A DNA stretch of 64,000 bases, from positions 7,378,001 to 7,442,000 of the forward strand of contig OW051495.1 in the NCBI GenBank assembly GCA_932521035.1, given 5' to 3'. This DNA comes from Oscheius dolichura (lineage: Eukaryota > Nematoda > Chromadorea > Rhabditida > Rhabditidae). How positions within the stretch are numbered: the first letter of the stretch is position 1; the number at the start of each line of letters is the position of its first letter. This document shows positions 1 through 10,323 of the stretch, piece after piece. The notes under the pieces are model-generated. The model searched no databases and was not told where the DNA came from. It worked only from the letters and a program-made list of their open reading frames with translations. The translations under genes were made by a program, and so were the position numbers.

Positions 1-1037
1 CGCTGAAACATATGACTAGGTGCATACTTGCCATCCCCGGTTCACTCCTCAATTTCTCACAGCTCGTATTTCTTGGACGGTAATCTCCTTCTCTTGCTCC
101 CCATGACAGCTTTTCGACGCAGCTTTTCCAGTCAGATATTCCTTTGTAGGCTCTACGGCCCCTGTAGCCTCATTTGATTACTATTGGGCTTAATTGTTAA
201 AATCCCGTCTTAAAGCTTTCTTTAATCTGAAACAGAAAAATCAGGCCGTTTCCTTCTATCCATACAGTTTTGCAAGATTTCAATATTTCATCATGTTGTC
301 CGGTCAAGCTCTCCCCCGCTCCCAGGGATGGTGACTAGGCTCTTTGTGTGCATCGTGCACTTTGTTGTATTTTTCCATTCGAGTTATGCCATCAGGTGAA
401 TAATCTTATACCATAGTCATCGACTCTTTCAGCTGTACATTAGTTCAAGGAAGTATTTTGGTCCTGAGTTTCCTTGCAATAAAGAAGTGCTCCAAGAAGT
501 AGAAATCTGAGAGCTTTGTCACAAAGACAAAAGAAACAAGCGACGGCGAAGAATCTAAATGATGAAGTTAAAAAGATGGTAAAAGATCTCGACGAGGTGG
601 TTTTGTAAGATACCGTAATTGCTAATAACTAGAGAAAACAGTCTGTACCACCATCAATATCTTTCGCTTGCCCCACTTTGTTGCCCCTATCTAGGCATAA
701 TTTGAATAACGTCTTTCTCCGTTTTCTTCACCGATTGTACCGGTTCAATATATTTGTTGCAATAAATAAAAAGTGCTTTTACAGCTGTACCAACAGATGA
801 ATTAAAAGAGCCAGAAATCAAGTGTAATAGTCCTGAAAAGGGGGGTAAATGATGTTGTTAGCTGACGGGCCCCCTCCGGCCAACCTCGTCATGCTGATTG
901 TCTAATTTGCCCACAAGTTCACCTACACATATATCTCCCTCCGAACAAATAACATAGAAAATTATGACTATTTACCGCGGGACGTCGATCTCCCCGTCGT
1001 AAGGGCATTCCCAGCCGCCAGGTGGCTGCTGCTGCGA
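1..1037. other. Non-genic or unresolved left edge
   Basis: No complete gene is visible. After a TTTCAG at about 430-437 an open stretch follows, and an overlapping frame (about 502-609) encodes a basic, Ser/Lys-rich peptide ending in a stop. An AATAAA lies near 764-769. This could be the last exon of a plus-strand gene that begins outside the window, but I cannot identify it. The rest, including a G/C-rich patch near 866-884, shows nothing I can name. Confidence 0.3.
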
Positions 1038-3792
1038 ATGTTTCCCTTTTTGCAGCTTGCCCTACTTATTTTTACTTCCGTCTCCATGACTCTGTATATT
1101 GTTATCATCAGCTTAATTCTCACCTACCGTAGCCATGTGAAAATATTGAGGAACTCCTTCTTCTTGCTGGTTTTAAGCTATGTGAGTTGGTACAATTCGT
1201 TCCGGGATTGGAGGAGGAAGTTGGGAACCCGGAATGGGGGGGGGGGGGGGTCTAACCGTAATTTTTAATATACCTATAGAGCCAAAACATTGGCTTAAAA
1301 ATACTGCTAATATTTCCCTTTTTGCAGACTTCTTAAATTTGCTTTCATTTTCCCGGGAAAACAGTTCAAGCTCACTCTTTGACCTCAAAGATTACCGTAT
1401 CACCTGCTTTGCTCATATTTTTCGCTGTTTTGATAATATATTTACGTATATCCTTATCGGATAACTCCAGTATGGAAGAAGTATGCCTGAACCAAAACTT
1501 TGACCAAATCCAGCCTGTGTTGGATTAAGCTCGGTCCTTGTCTGATCCCTGTAAAGTTTCGACAGGAGAATCATCTTTGTTCAAAACTGTTACAAATCTG
1601 TAACGTCTTTATGATAGTTGGACTATCGAGGGCCGGGCCTTGGATTACTGTGGTTTCCTGGAACCTCATAATCCCTCTAAAAATCAAATACCAGATGGAA
1701 ATTGTCCATTTTCAGTTCGTGGCCGATTTCTTCTACTTTACTGAATTTACGCTCTTTATGAGATGTCGTAAATACGGAGTATTTAATGGGTTTCTCAAGC
1801 AGAACTCGACAATTTTTACTGTGCTACCGATTTTCTCCAATTCCTTCCATTATTACATAAAAATATCCATCTATCTCGGACAAGTGGCCTTCGCTTCGAA
1901 TCGCCTCACCTCCGCAGTATTTGTTATGCAGTACGAAAAGGTGAGTGATCTTTATAGCTTCCCCTTTTTTAAAAAGAGAGATAATTTTCTAGTACTGGAC
2001 ACACCACAGAATATGGATAATTAGAGGACTCCAATTCATAATTCCTCTAATTTTTGTCGTCCCTGTCTGTCCTATTGTCAACGGAATTCTAGGGACTAAT
2101 TTCGCCTCAATTTATACGATAGATAACGCGGCGAATACCGTAAGACTCAGCAATGATCCGCTCTCGACGAAAGTAAGTTGGAAATCTATGATTGGAATGT
2201 CTTGGTTAACATGCCAAGATTTACAACACACGAGGCGATATTATTAGCTTTTCTATTTTAGCTTACCAACTCACGGCAGGCTAGATGCAATTAAGCTTTG
2301 CTTTGCGCTATAAATGACGGTGTTTATCATAAACAAAATGCTTTTTCTGGTAGAGAACCCTATGAACCAATAAAGGCACTTACTGGTGGATCATGAGAAA
2401 CAGGGTTCGATCCAAGTCAAATTGATTGGTTCCAGAGTCTTATTCAACTGGAAAGTACACGGCAATCTTGGTAAAACAATGCCCAACTGTTAAAATAATG
2501 GGACTACTAAAAATTTAGCATTCGGAACAGAAAACTCCAATATTTGGGATGGTGAGAACAGACCTTTATTGGATAAAAATGGGTGTTGTTTTGTGGAGCC
2601 TGAAACATTCTTTCCTTTTAAACTTTTGGTGCAACCAGGGGAATTAACGCTCCCGCTCCCCGGAAACCGTTTAATCTCACTAAATCTGGTTATCCATAGA
2701 TCATAATATCAGCCGTCAAATGTCTTGCTCCGATATAATTATCGCCATTATTAGAAATCTCCGCTGGAGCTAATCTTATAGAAAAGATACGGAGGTCCCG
2801 TCTGCAAAAGTAATTTCCTCAAGATCAATAGGGAATTTTTTTTCTAATTAAAAAATAAGGGATTGTTGATTCCAAGAATTGGTTTCAGTTGATCGCCTAC
2901 ATCGACTGTTCCTGTTGTGCCGTAGCTACAGTACTCTGCCTAGTTATGTATTCCGCGACCTTACTAATTCTACGAGGGCATCAAAAACACCACCAGGTAT
3001 TTGACCCAGAAATAAAGTTCAACTTTTGTAGAAATCTATAACTGGTACAGAAGTGCGCCTTCTCCTCTCCTCTCTGATCACATTTACCATAATGGCTGTT
3101 AATTCTGCCGTACAAGTAATGACGATTTTGGCAGACGACGGCGGAATAGAGAGTGTCTACTTCGTGCACGATTTATCGTAAGTAGCCGTTATTTGTTTCC
3201 TATTGTCTCCGTCTGTATTGTACTTATCGGAATGGAGAGCGGCATTGTGCTATAGTTCATGCCTCTAGAACAACAGATACGGTTCCATAGTTTATTCCAG
3301 GTAGTAGATAAGGAATAAAAACAAGCGGGGAGAGGGGAACTTATCCGGAAAAACAAGGGTAGAAAGGGGAAATTATCCAGAATTTGCTGAGTTTCTACTG
3401 GATGCGAACCTCGGATTTTTCCACTACGGGACCATTTGGCAATATGGCGAACAAAGGCGCATGAATTTCAGGTTCAAATTGAGAATCAGGATACTTTTGC
3501 TCGCTAACTTCCCAAGTGGCCCCGTAGCGACAGAGCAGAAGTTCCAACATTAAATCGCTGGCAGTTCCGTTTGAATAAATTGCAAATACATTCAAAGGCT
3601 GAAGTGTTCTTGATATTTAACAGATCAACTAATTCAGCCGCCCTTTCTAGCTTTAGACATAAATTATTCTTATTTTTCAGGTACCCAGTGAATGATTTAA
3701 TGTATTCCTGCCAGCCGTGGGCACTGCTGCTGACGTCGTCTGTGATTAGACAGCGAATATATGGCTTTCTGAGGGGGATAGAAAAAACGTAA
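1038..3792 (+). CDS. Nematode serpentine receptor, srg/srv-like (7TM chemoreceptor)
   Basis: Six exons join in phase: 1038-1181, 1716-1940, 1993-2172, 2889-2996, 3032-3177 and 3681-3792, giving 304 residues, close to the usual 300-330 for this class. The product is a predicted seven-helix chemosensory GPCR of the neuronal or ciliary membrane. Exon 1 carries TM1 and the short basic loop ending RNSFFLL. Exon 2 carries TM2-TM3 with an NR pair before the intracellular loop. Exon 3 has TM4 after a YW pair, exon 4 TM5 and exon 5 TM6. Exon 6 has the YPVNDL motif before TM7 and an IRQRIYGF tail, typical of srg/srv proteins. The ligand is unknown. Introns 1, 3 and 5 are long (about 500-700 bases); intron 1 contains a G run near 1237. 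Start chosen because it opens exon 1 directly; a TTTTTGCAG acceptor inside the first codons leaves an earlier start possible. Confidence 0.75.
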
Positions 3793-4040
3793 TTTGCTCT
3801 CTATTTTCAGGAATGCCAATTCATTTTTTGCAGGCGGTCGTCGATGTCGCCAATTCCTACAATTATGGTCCACCGAGTACAGTAACTCCCCTCCAATAAC
3901 TATAGGCTATTTATTTTGAATTTATAGTATTTTTTGATGCCTTTACTTTCATTAGCGTCCGGTTCCCTTTCTTCCAGAATAAAGTTAAAACAAAGTTTCG
4001 GTAAGGGCTGATTGCGGCTAGAGTAGAGGCAGTAGAGATC

Positions 4041-4572
4041 ACTATTTTAAAAAGAGAAACTCAAAGAAACCTTGTGGTTTGACAGGAATGTACAAAAAGG
4101 GAACGATAATTTGAAGAATCAAACCACTGCACTTTTTAAGAAAACGTTTGAATCACACATCCCCTTCCCTTCATTTATGGGTGCTGCATGAGTTGACCCC
4201 CATGCTTTCAACAAATGTACCCGTTCTTTCAAACCTGACGATTTGTTCCTATACCATGATCCATATACCATCTGTCTCATTTTAACAAGAAGCACAGTCA
4301 TTCCTTTTATGGACGGGGACACCTTCCACCCTATATTTCACTGACATCTGTCTACACTCTCCCGTCCCTTTCCAATGGTTTAAACCTAAAATACCAATGA
4401 TTTTTGGGGACGTTTATCCATATTAGAGGAAGTATCTGCACAACAAGGTATGAAAAGACACTTAAACCAAAACAGAAAAACGTGCAGTGGTTTGATTCTT
4501 CAAATTATCGCCCTCTTTTTGTACATTCCTGTCAAACCACAAGGTTTCTTGAGTTTCTCTTTTTAAAATAGT
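4041..4572. repeat. Foldback element, about 90-base inverted arms
   Basis: Bases 4041-4132 return as the reverse complement at 4482-4572, with few mismatches. The arms begin ACTATTTTAAAAAGAGAAAC and enclose about 350 bases with no transposase. It is most simply a non-autonomous DNA element. I found no clear target-site duplication. Confidence 0.8.
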
Positions 4573-4837
4573 AATTGTCCTCTTTTTGTCAATTCGTTCA
4601 CAAATTTCAATATATTTTATTCTCAAATTTTATAACCTATAGGGGCTTCTGTACAAAAAGAGAGAAGAGACAAAACAAAAAAACCTCCAGTAGTTTTCCT
4701 GATAAATTCCGGCTCCAGCAGTTAAAAAAGTCAAAAAACAATTTGCGTGCACCATCCCCTATACAGCGCTGCTTAAGCCATGCAAAAAATTCAAAAGGGC
4801 AAAAGACAAAGCAAACGAAATTGATCGGAGGTGGGAT

Positions 4838-5008
4838 GAAACTACAGACCTCCGGATTGGGGTCCCTTCACGAACGGGCCCCGCAGCGAAAACCATTTTG
4901 GAGTCATATAAAAATGCTAAAGTGGCAAAGCAAAAGAAGTTGGCCGAAGGGGGACCCGAACCCTCGACCTCTGGATTGGAGTCCCACCACGAATGGGTCT
5001 CGCAGCGA
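4838..5008 (-). repeat. Two tRNA-derived (SINE-like) remnants
   Basis: On the minus strand, 4941-5008 reads GTGGGACTCCAATCCAGAGG, then a GGTTCGGGTCCC B-box and a short 3' tail, like the 3' half of a tRNA. A weaker relative lies at about 4838-4895 with the shared words CTCCGGATTGG and CGAACGGG. Neither folds as a full tRNA, so these look like dispersed tRNA-derived repeats. Confidence 0.5.
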
Positions 5009-5657
5009 AAAACACTTCAAAAATATTTTGGAAGTTTCCGGGATCTCAAATCAAAAAAGCACATTTCTCTAAAAAAAAATCATGGTTTTTGACAGAAAAT
5101 CGCGATTTTCTCCAATAGAACTAGGCCAACGCGCAAAAAATTCTTACACCACTAAAGTCACCTCACCGAGACGGTTCGAACAAGCTATAGAAATATGATG
5201 GTCCAATAGATAATATAAAAGTTAACTTTTTCGGCATTCAAATTTTAAAGGAGGATTTTAACCGACAAAATCGCATTTTCAGAATTTCTTAATATGATAT
5301 TCGTGATCAGCGTAAAAAACTGAGTCAGATAGACTAAATTAGAGGACATTCTGGAATTCACCGGTGGACACCCTTCCTCGAGGCTTACGGAGACCGCATC
5401 TTATAGTTATAAATTCTGTCGCAAGCCTTCTGGTTTTCTACCCGACCACAATTACAAAAGAATGATCAGAAATAACAGTGAAAGTTGTAAAAAAAAACCA
5501 CTTTTCTATTGCTGCATTTATCTTCCTTTGATAGACTACACGGAGATCGATGCTTGGAATAACATTAATAATTTCTCTCGTGAAGATACTCGTGAGAAAT
5601 ATTCAAATTCAATATCGTCTTATCACGATGAGGTAGAGCAGAGGGAATAAATATGGT

Positions 5658-7250
5658 TTATTTATTCATGCTATTTTGTGATGCCAGTACTTGAGTTAGC
5701 CGTCGGTTCGTTTTCTTTCGGAATAAATTTAGAACAAAATTTCGATAAGGACGGATTGTGGCCAGAGTAGTGGAAGCAGAGATAATGCTATACGCTGCGA
5801 AGATGTAACACGTAGCGACCACGGCTCCCGATATATCGAAGGTGTTATATATGAAGTAATCACGAAGTATGGGTATGCAGACGATAAAAACGAGGATACC
5901 AGCCACAATTGGAAGGCCGATCTGAAAAGAAGGCTGTAGGCACAAACACTTTCGTTTTCCCTATTTTTTGCATGGAGATTGTTTCGCCTTATCTTCTGAC
6001 CTAGGAAGCATGCTCATCTCCTAGAATAAGAGAGTTTTTGGTTTTAAAATCAACTTGGAAGTTGTAAAGACGCCGCTATATAAGCGGCGGGGGAATTCTT
6101 GGTTATTTCGTTCTAAACAAATCCAATTTATAGAAAAATCAAAGCTACTTCTATAGAGAATTTTTCGGTCTATCCGCTGCTCTAATAATCATCGGCAGGT
6201 CAATCAATTTTTAGCCGGTGGAAGTTGACTACGGTTATACCCCCTTTAGGCTGTTCTTTCTCAAAATGTTTGTGCAGGTTTGGAATATTATATTACAACA
6301 GGACTACTGTACCTGAACTAGTAGAGTAATTGTGATCCGTCGTTGAAGATCATGTCTAGATGCCGAGATATTTGACGTACTCATCAGTCGTTTAGATCTG
6401 GCTTGGGTTGCCACATTAACGAAAACGGTAACCGCCGCTCCGGAGCCACATGCCAGCATGAATAACCCTCCTAAATTAAACGGCTCTTTCCTAGAATTTA
6501 TGTTTTTTACCGGCTGGAACAAGTAATTTTGATTCGGTATCAAAAATCATATATGGTCGTCGGTCATTGATCAAATCATCAAGGATATCCGGTAAATTTC
6601 TGTTTGTTGCAAGGAGAATCAGCTTCTAAAGACAAAAGTACAGTAGGAGAAGATATCCCGGATGATTTCCTGCTTATCCAAGAAGAAAAAGGAATAAGCT
6701 ATTGGAATGAACAGGACTGGGCCGAATATTACGGTAGTGATAGTGAAAATGAATCTGAAAATGAAAAGAATCAAGTCAAATTAAATTGTGTGACGTCTTA
6801 CAATGGTGTATATTTGTCTATTTTTATACCAGAAACAGTTAAAAGACGAATTAGACTACACAATAGGACACAAACGCACGGGACGGAGAACATACTGCTG
6901 GCTGCGGTTGCCTAAAAGAAGTTACTGTAATTTTATGATAAACATACCGTAACCATTCCTCCCAAATCCCCAAAATATTTCAACAGCCCGTTTACCGTAA
7001 TACCGGGAAGACCTTTAGCGCCTTGAGGGACTACCAAAATTTCAAAACAGAGGATTATTAAAATTTCGAAGAACTGAAACGTGTCTTTTTTATCTTCCAT
7101 ACAAAAACTTACAGTAATCATAAATAGATAAGTTTTAATGTTTTTCATATTATGTGGAGTGTGTACGGTTATCGCATAGAGAAGAATACTGCCCATAATA
7201 AATCCAACTACGAAGAAGAATCCTTGGAGAATATCGGAGATTTCAACCAT
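5658..7250 (-). CDS. Nematode serpentine receptor, srh-like
   Basis: Six exons on the minus strand (7250-7113, 7073-6948, 6911-6802, 6599-6511, 6470-6313, 5921-5658) join in phase to 294 residues. The start at 7250 opens exon 1, which holds TM1 followed by VHTPHNMKNIK, the HTPxxM loop seen in srh-type chemoreceptors. Exon 2 gives TM2 and a VNGLLKYFG extracellular segment. Exon 4 gives a LPDILDDL second extracellular loop. Exon 5 gives a helix, then RHDLQRR before TM6. Exon 6 carries TM6-TM7 and the TIRPYRNF end of TM7 with a basic tail. Four introns are only 36-40 bases; the last is 391. The final exon length, 264 bases, equals that of the receptor at 13965-15884, supporting common descent. 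A small odorant or pheromone ligand is likely but unknown. Confidence 0.78.
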
Positions 7251-7891
7251 GTAGAGATGGGGAATTGTGATTCAGCTGGTCTGAAAAGAGAATTAAGTAT
7301 TTATGAAGTCATTTCGACTCGAAAATAAGTAAACTAGTAATGTCAGCATCACTAACAAAGGAGACGGACCAAAGCACAAAGATGAGCATGGGGAGCTCAT
7401 GTAATCCCGTTGTTTCCGGGCCTCCTTCGCTCTTCCGGTTGTTTTTATTTGCTTTACATTTTATTAAAAAGACAATGAATCATTAAAGGAACTGCCAGGG
7501 ACTGGGGGGTTCGTTCACGAAATTGCCTGATTCCGTTCACGGGTCCCAAAACGATAGCGCGCCCGCCTTGTTATTATGCGGGGGGATGTAGCTTATTCGA
7601 TGTGCTTTTTTACGCTTATTCTGATTATGATTATATATTTCTGAACAACAGCAATAGATTACGGTTTGGTTCCTACGAGCACGATTTCCCGGAAATCCCG
7701 AACCTGTTCTATATTTTTGGGATGCGCTTCCTTTCTTGTTTTTTTAGTAGTTGAGTCGAAGAACACCTGATTCATCGTTCTACAAATTAATTAATCATTG
7801 ATCAGGGCCTCGATATTCTCTTCAGTCATTCCTATAAAGAATTCACCTGGTTTATATAATTAAAAATTGACCCGAATAATCTCGTACCCAT
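7251..7891. other. Intergenic region between divergent receptor genes
   Basis: Upstream of both the minus-strand receptor (start 7250) and the plus-strand receptor relict (start 7892), so it should contain both promoters. I see AT-rich sequence, a G run at about 7503-7508 and a TTAAAGGAACTGCCAGGGAC word near 7483 that resembles MITE ends elsewhere in the window. No gene is visible. Confidence 0.4.
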
Positions 7892-8870
7892 ATGGACTTG
7901 TCTCTGCTTCTTCTTTTCCTTCTTCCCTCAACTCTTGGCACTATCCTCGGACTGCTTCTTCTGATTGCTGTCTGCTACGATAAAACCGAAAAAATGCATA
8001 AATATAAACGGTTACTCTTAAAGATTACGGTAATTTATCCTTCTTCTCCTCTCAAAAGAACGTAAAATTCCAGCTGGCAACAGTTTTATGTTCCTTTTTC
8101 CATGGATTCGGTGGTCTTTGTGAGGAAATACAGCCGCTGCCAGCATTCCGAATCAATGGCTTTTTTGCGACCTTGGGAAATCCACGGGGAGGAGAAATTA
8201 CGGTTTAATTTGTATTTAAAATAAAAGAAAATACTCCATTGGGTATTCACTCTAGCTGTGCTAACATTATATACGGCTTTCTCCGTTTTGGAATGTGCTA
8301 CATTGGATTATCTCTGAATGTATTGCGGTCCGTTACAGCAAGCCTATTATTTTGGGAAAGAACATTTCCAACGGAAAAGATACGAATTCAAAATTTGCGG
8401 CGCGTCTCCGCTCCGGGACCAGGTTTGAAGCTTCCTGGTCCCACAGCGGAGACGTTTTCGTGTCTAGTATTTATTAAAACGTCTTGTGTGCTCATAAAGC
8501 TTTCAATAAATGCCTTACTGACTCATGATTACTGCAAAAAGTCGAAAATTAATCAAATCTGGGATTCATTCAAGATCCCAAACGGAACTTTTGCTCCGGA
8601 TTCTTTATTCACTGCGGAAGAAAAAAGATTGCCTTGTATTTCCTTCTGTTGTCTTTTGTTCCAACAAAAGCGCCCTTTTATGTTCGAATTAATGACAAGC
8701 AGGTGTCGCAAATAATCTTTAATGCCTACGCTAGTTGCCTAGTAACGAACGTTTAATTTGCGGAGGAACAGCGGTCATTGCTGCCGTTATTGTCATTTTT
8801 GCTCTTTTGAAACCATATGAATCCTCCTACAATTGCTTTCCATTCTCTATACTCCATTTTTAGAAATACC
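7892..8870 (+). pseudogene. Decayed srh-like serpentine receptor
   Basis: Exon 1 (7892-8029, 138 bases) and exon 2 (8074-8202, 129 bases) are intact and match the exon lengths of the neighbouring receptors. Exon 3 resembles the next receptor (FTLAVL.LYTAFSVLECATL against FFTTVIL.FYAIFSVAECSF), but the acceptor that should precede it reads TA instead of AG, and an in-frame TGA follows at about 8311. Later pieces encode receptor-like helices (about 8628-8750 and 8770-8830) but are broken by stops. A strong hairpin sits inside at 8403-8454. A rescued splice form cannot be excluded, but two lesions in one exon favour a pseudogene. Confidence 0.65.
8403..8454. repeat. Near-perfect hairpin, 21-base arms
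   Basis: CGTCTCCGCTCCGGGACCAG at 8403 is followed after a 10-base loop by its near reverse complement ending at 8454. GC-rich and isolated, inside the decayed receptor. It may be a very short palindromic element or an insertion scar. Confidence 0.7.
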
Positions 8871-8881
8871 CTGGCCGGCAG

Positions 8882-10282
8882 ATGGACTTCACCGTGTTTC
8901 AAATAGTTCTCTCTATTTTGGGAGCTCTTCTTGGTCTGTTGGCTATATTAGTCATTTACCGTATTCGGGATGACAGAACCCAACAAATTAGACCATTCTT
9001 GATCAAATTTATGGTAGGAAAACATCTTTAACCCTCAAAAAATTACCCAGGTCGTGGCAATTCTTCTTTCCCTCTCTTGTGGAATTGGAACAAAACTGGA
9101 GAAAGCCGAAAACCGTCCCGCTCTTAAAATTACTGGACTGTATACCGCTTTCGGCTCCCAACTGGCTCCTTCACTGGCTGTAAAAAGCTTTTTTCTTTAC
9201 ATTAAATGCCCCCTGTTCAGTTCTTCACTACTGTCATTTTAAACTTCTACGCCATCTTTTCAGTGGCCGAATGTTCTTTTATTCAATATTTTCAACCTTT
9301 TGAAGCGGCAAGAGAGAAGAAGGCAAAATTGAACCTTTACAAGTAAATTTGATTTGTTGATTAGGCTTCTCAACAGGCGGTGGTGTTCAAAGTTGCATTC
9401 GAAGCGGACAATCTGAAGTTGTGGTCCTGCCGACTCCCTAGCAGGGATAGAGTCCAGAACGGCAAATCCAGAGCTCCATATTGTGGGGAAGAAATTGTAG
9501 CAAAGCTCATCTGCCTCAAATTCTTTGCTTGGCTTATGTAATACTTTTTCTTATGGCATTGATTTTCAGGATTGTTCAAGTTGATCTCGCGCTGCTGCTC
9601 CTTCACGCTTTGGCCGTCGGCCTCCTTTCACAGTATGCCACGTCAGATATGCAGGTAAACGAAGCCCTACACTTACCGTATTCGTATTCTTTTCAGGAAA
9701 TTAGTCCTATACTAGCAGAACTTCCTGTTACACCAGCTGAAGAGGCTGATGTGCTTCTTGGTTTTCCTTATTCCCACGGAATAAGAACTGTTGGACGTAA
9801 GAAATTCCAATCTTTATGTATTTCTTCAAATCTTCCCATTTAGTAATCCTTTTCTTCCTTACATTTATTATTCTCCATTTCGCTAACATCGTGGCCGTTT
9901 TGGTAGCCATCCGTAAAGAGAAACGTAACGGCACCTGCAAAGAGCAGCTGAAGGAATGCATCATGGTTCATATGGCTTTATTAGCAATGGTGAGTCAAAA
10001 AAAACTACTGTATCAAGGAAGTTTCAGTCAAGTATCTGCTTCACCATGAGCGTGATATTCGGCTTCGCTGTTAGTTCTACCTTCCCTGGAGACTGCACCG
10101 CGTCTATTATGAGAATCTACACTATTCAATCCTCCGGTTATTCACTCTTCTGCTCTTTTTTTGTTCTTTTCTACATCAAGATCTATCGATACGGAGCGAA
10201 GAGTCTCCTGTGTGGAAGAAACCAAGAAGGAACCATTTCTCCTCAACTGGAAAGCGGGAAGAAGCCTTTGTCTGCAGAATGA
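8882..10282 (+). CDS. Nematode serpentine receptor, srh-like
   Basis: Seven exons (8882-9013, 9051-9179, 9221-9342, 9570-9654, 9697-9796, 9844-9989, 10028-10282) join in phase to 322 residues. Exon 1 starts MDFTVFQIVL and holds TM1, then a charged first loop (RIRDDRTQQIRPF). TM2 and TM3 follow. Exon 3 ends AREKKAKLNLYK, the second intracellular loop. Exon 4 is TM4 (IVQVDLALLLLHALAVGLL). Exon 5 is the extracellular loop. Exon 6 is TM5 and a long basic third intracellular loop. Exon 7 is TM6-TM7 with the YIKIYRYG end and a polar tail. Exon 2 has the same 129-base length as in the relict just upstream and in the receptor at 13965, so these are tandem paralogues. The 227-base intron 3 contains an open frame that is not needed for the model. 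The stop lies 41 bases from the converging glycosyltransferase stop. Confidence 0.8.
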
Positions 10283-10323
10283 AGACGTTTGGACTATTGG
10301 TCTCTGTTTATTTAAATAAAAAA

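Larger units (their letters stand above)
3793..5657. other. Intergenic, repeat-bearing
   Basis: Holds the foldback element at 4041-4572 and two tRNA-derived remnants near 4838-5008. An open frame at 5462-5650 (62 codons, acidic C-terminal half) ends just before an AATAAA at 5649 and 8 bases from the stop of the receptor on the other strand. It could be a terminal exon of a small plus-strand gene, but I see no convincing upstream exon. Confidence 0.5.

Noticed and set aside
4575-5072. 165-codon plus-strand open frame
   Set aside because: It covers the foldback end and two tRNA-derived relics. Composition is low-complexity basic, with no domain or splice support.
6604-6915. Acidic 103-codon frame on the plus strand
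   Set aside because: It lies antisense to exons 3-4 of the srh-like receptor, whose exons join in phase. No independent support.
9365-9569. Open frame in intron 3 of the srh-like receptor
   Set aside because: Exon 3 joins exon 4 directly in phase (K then IVQVDLA). Including the frame would interrupt the second intracellular loop.
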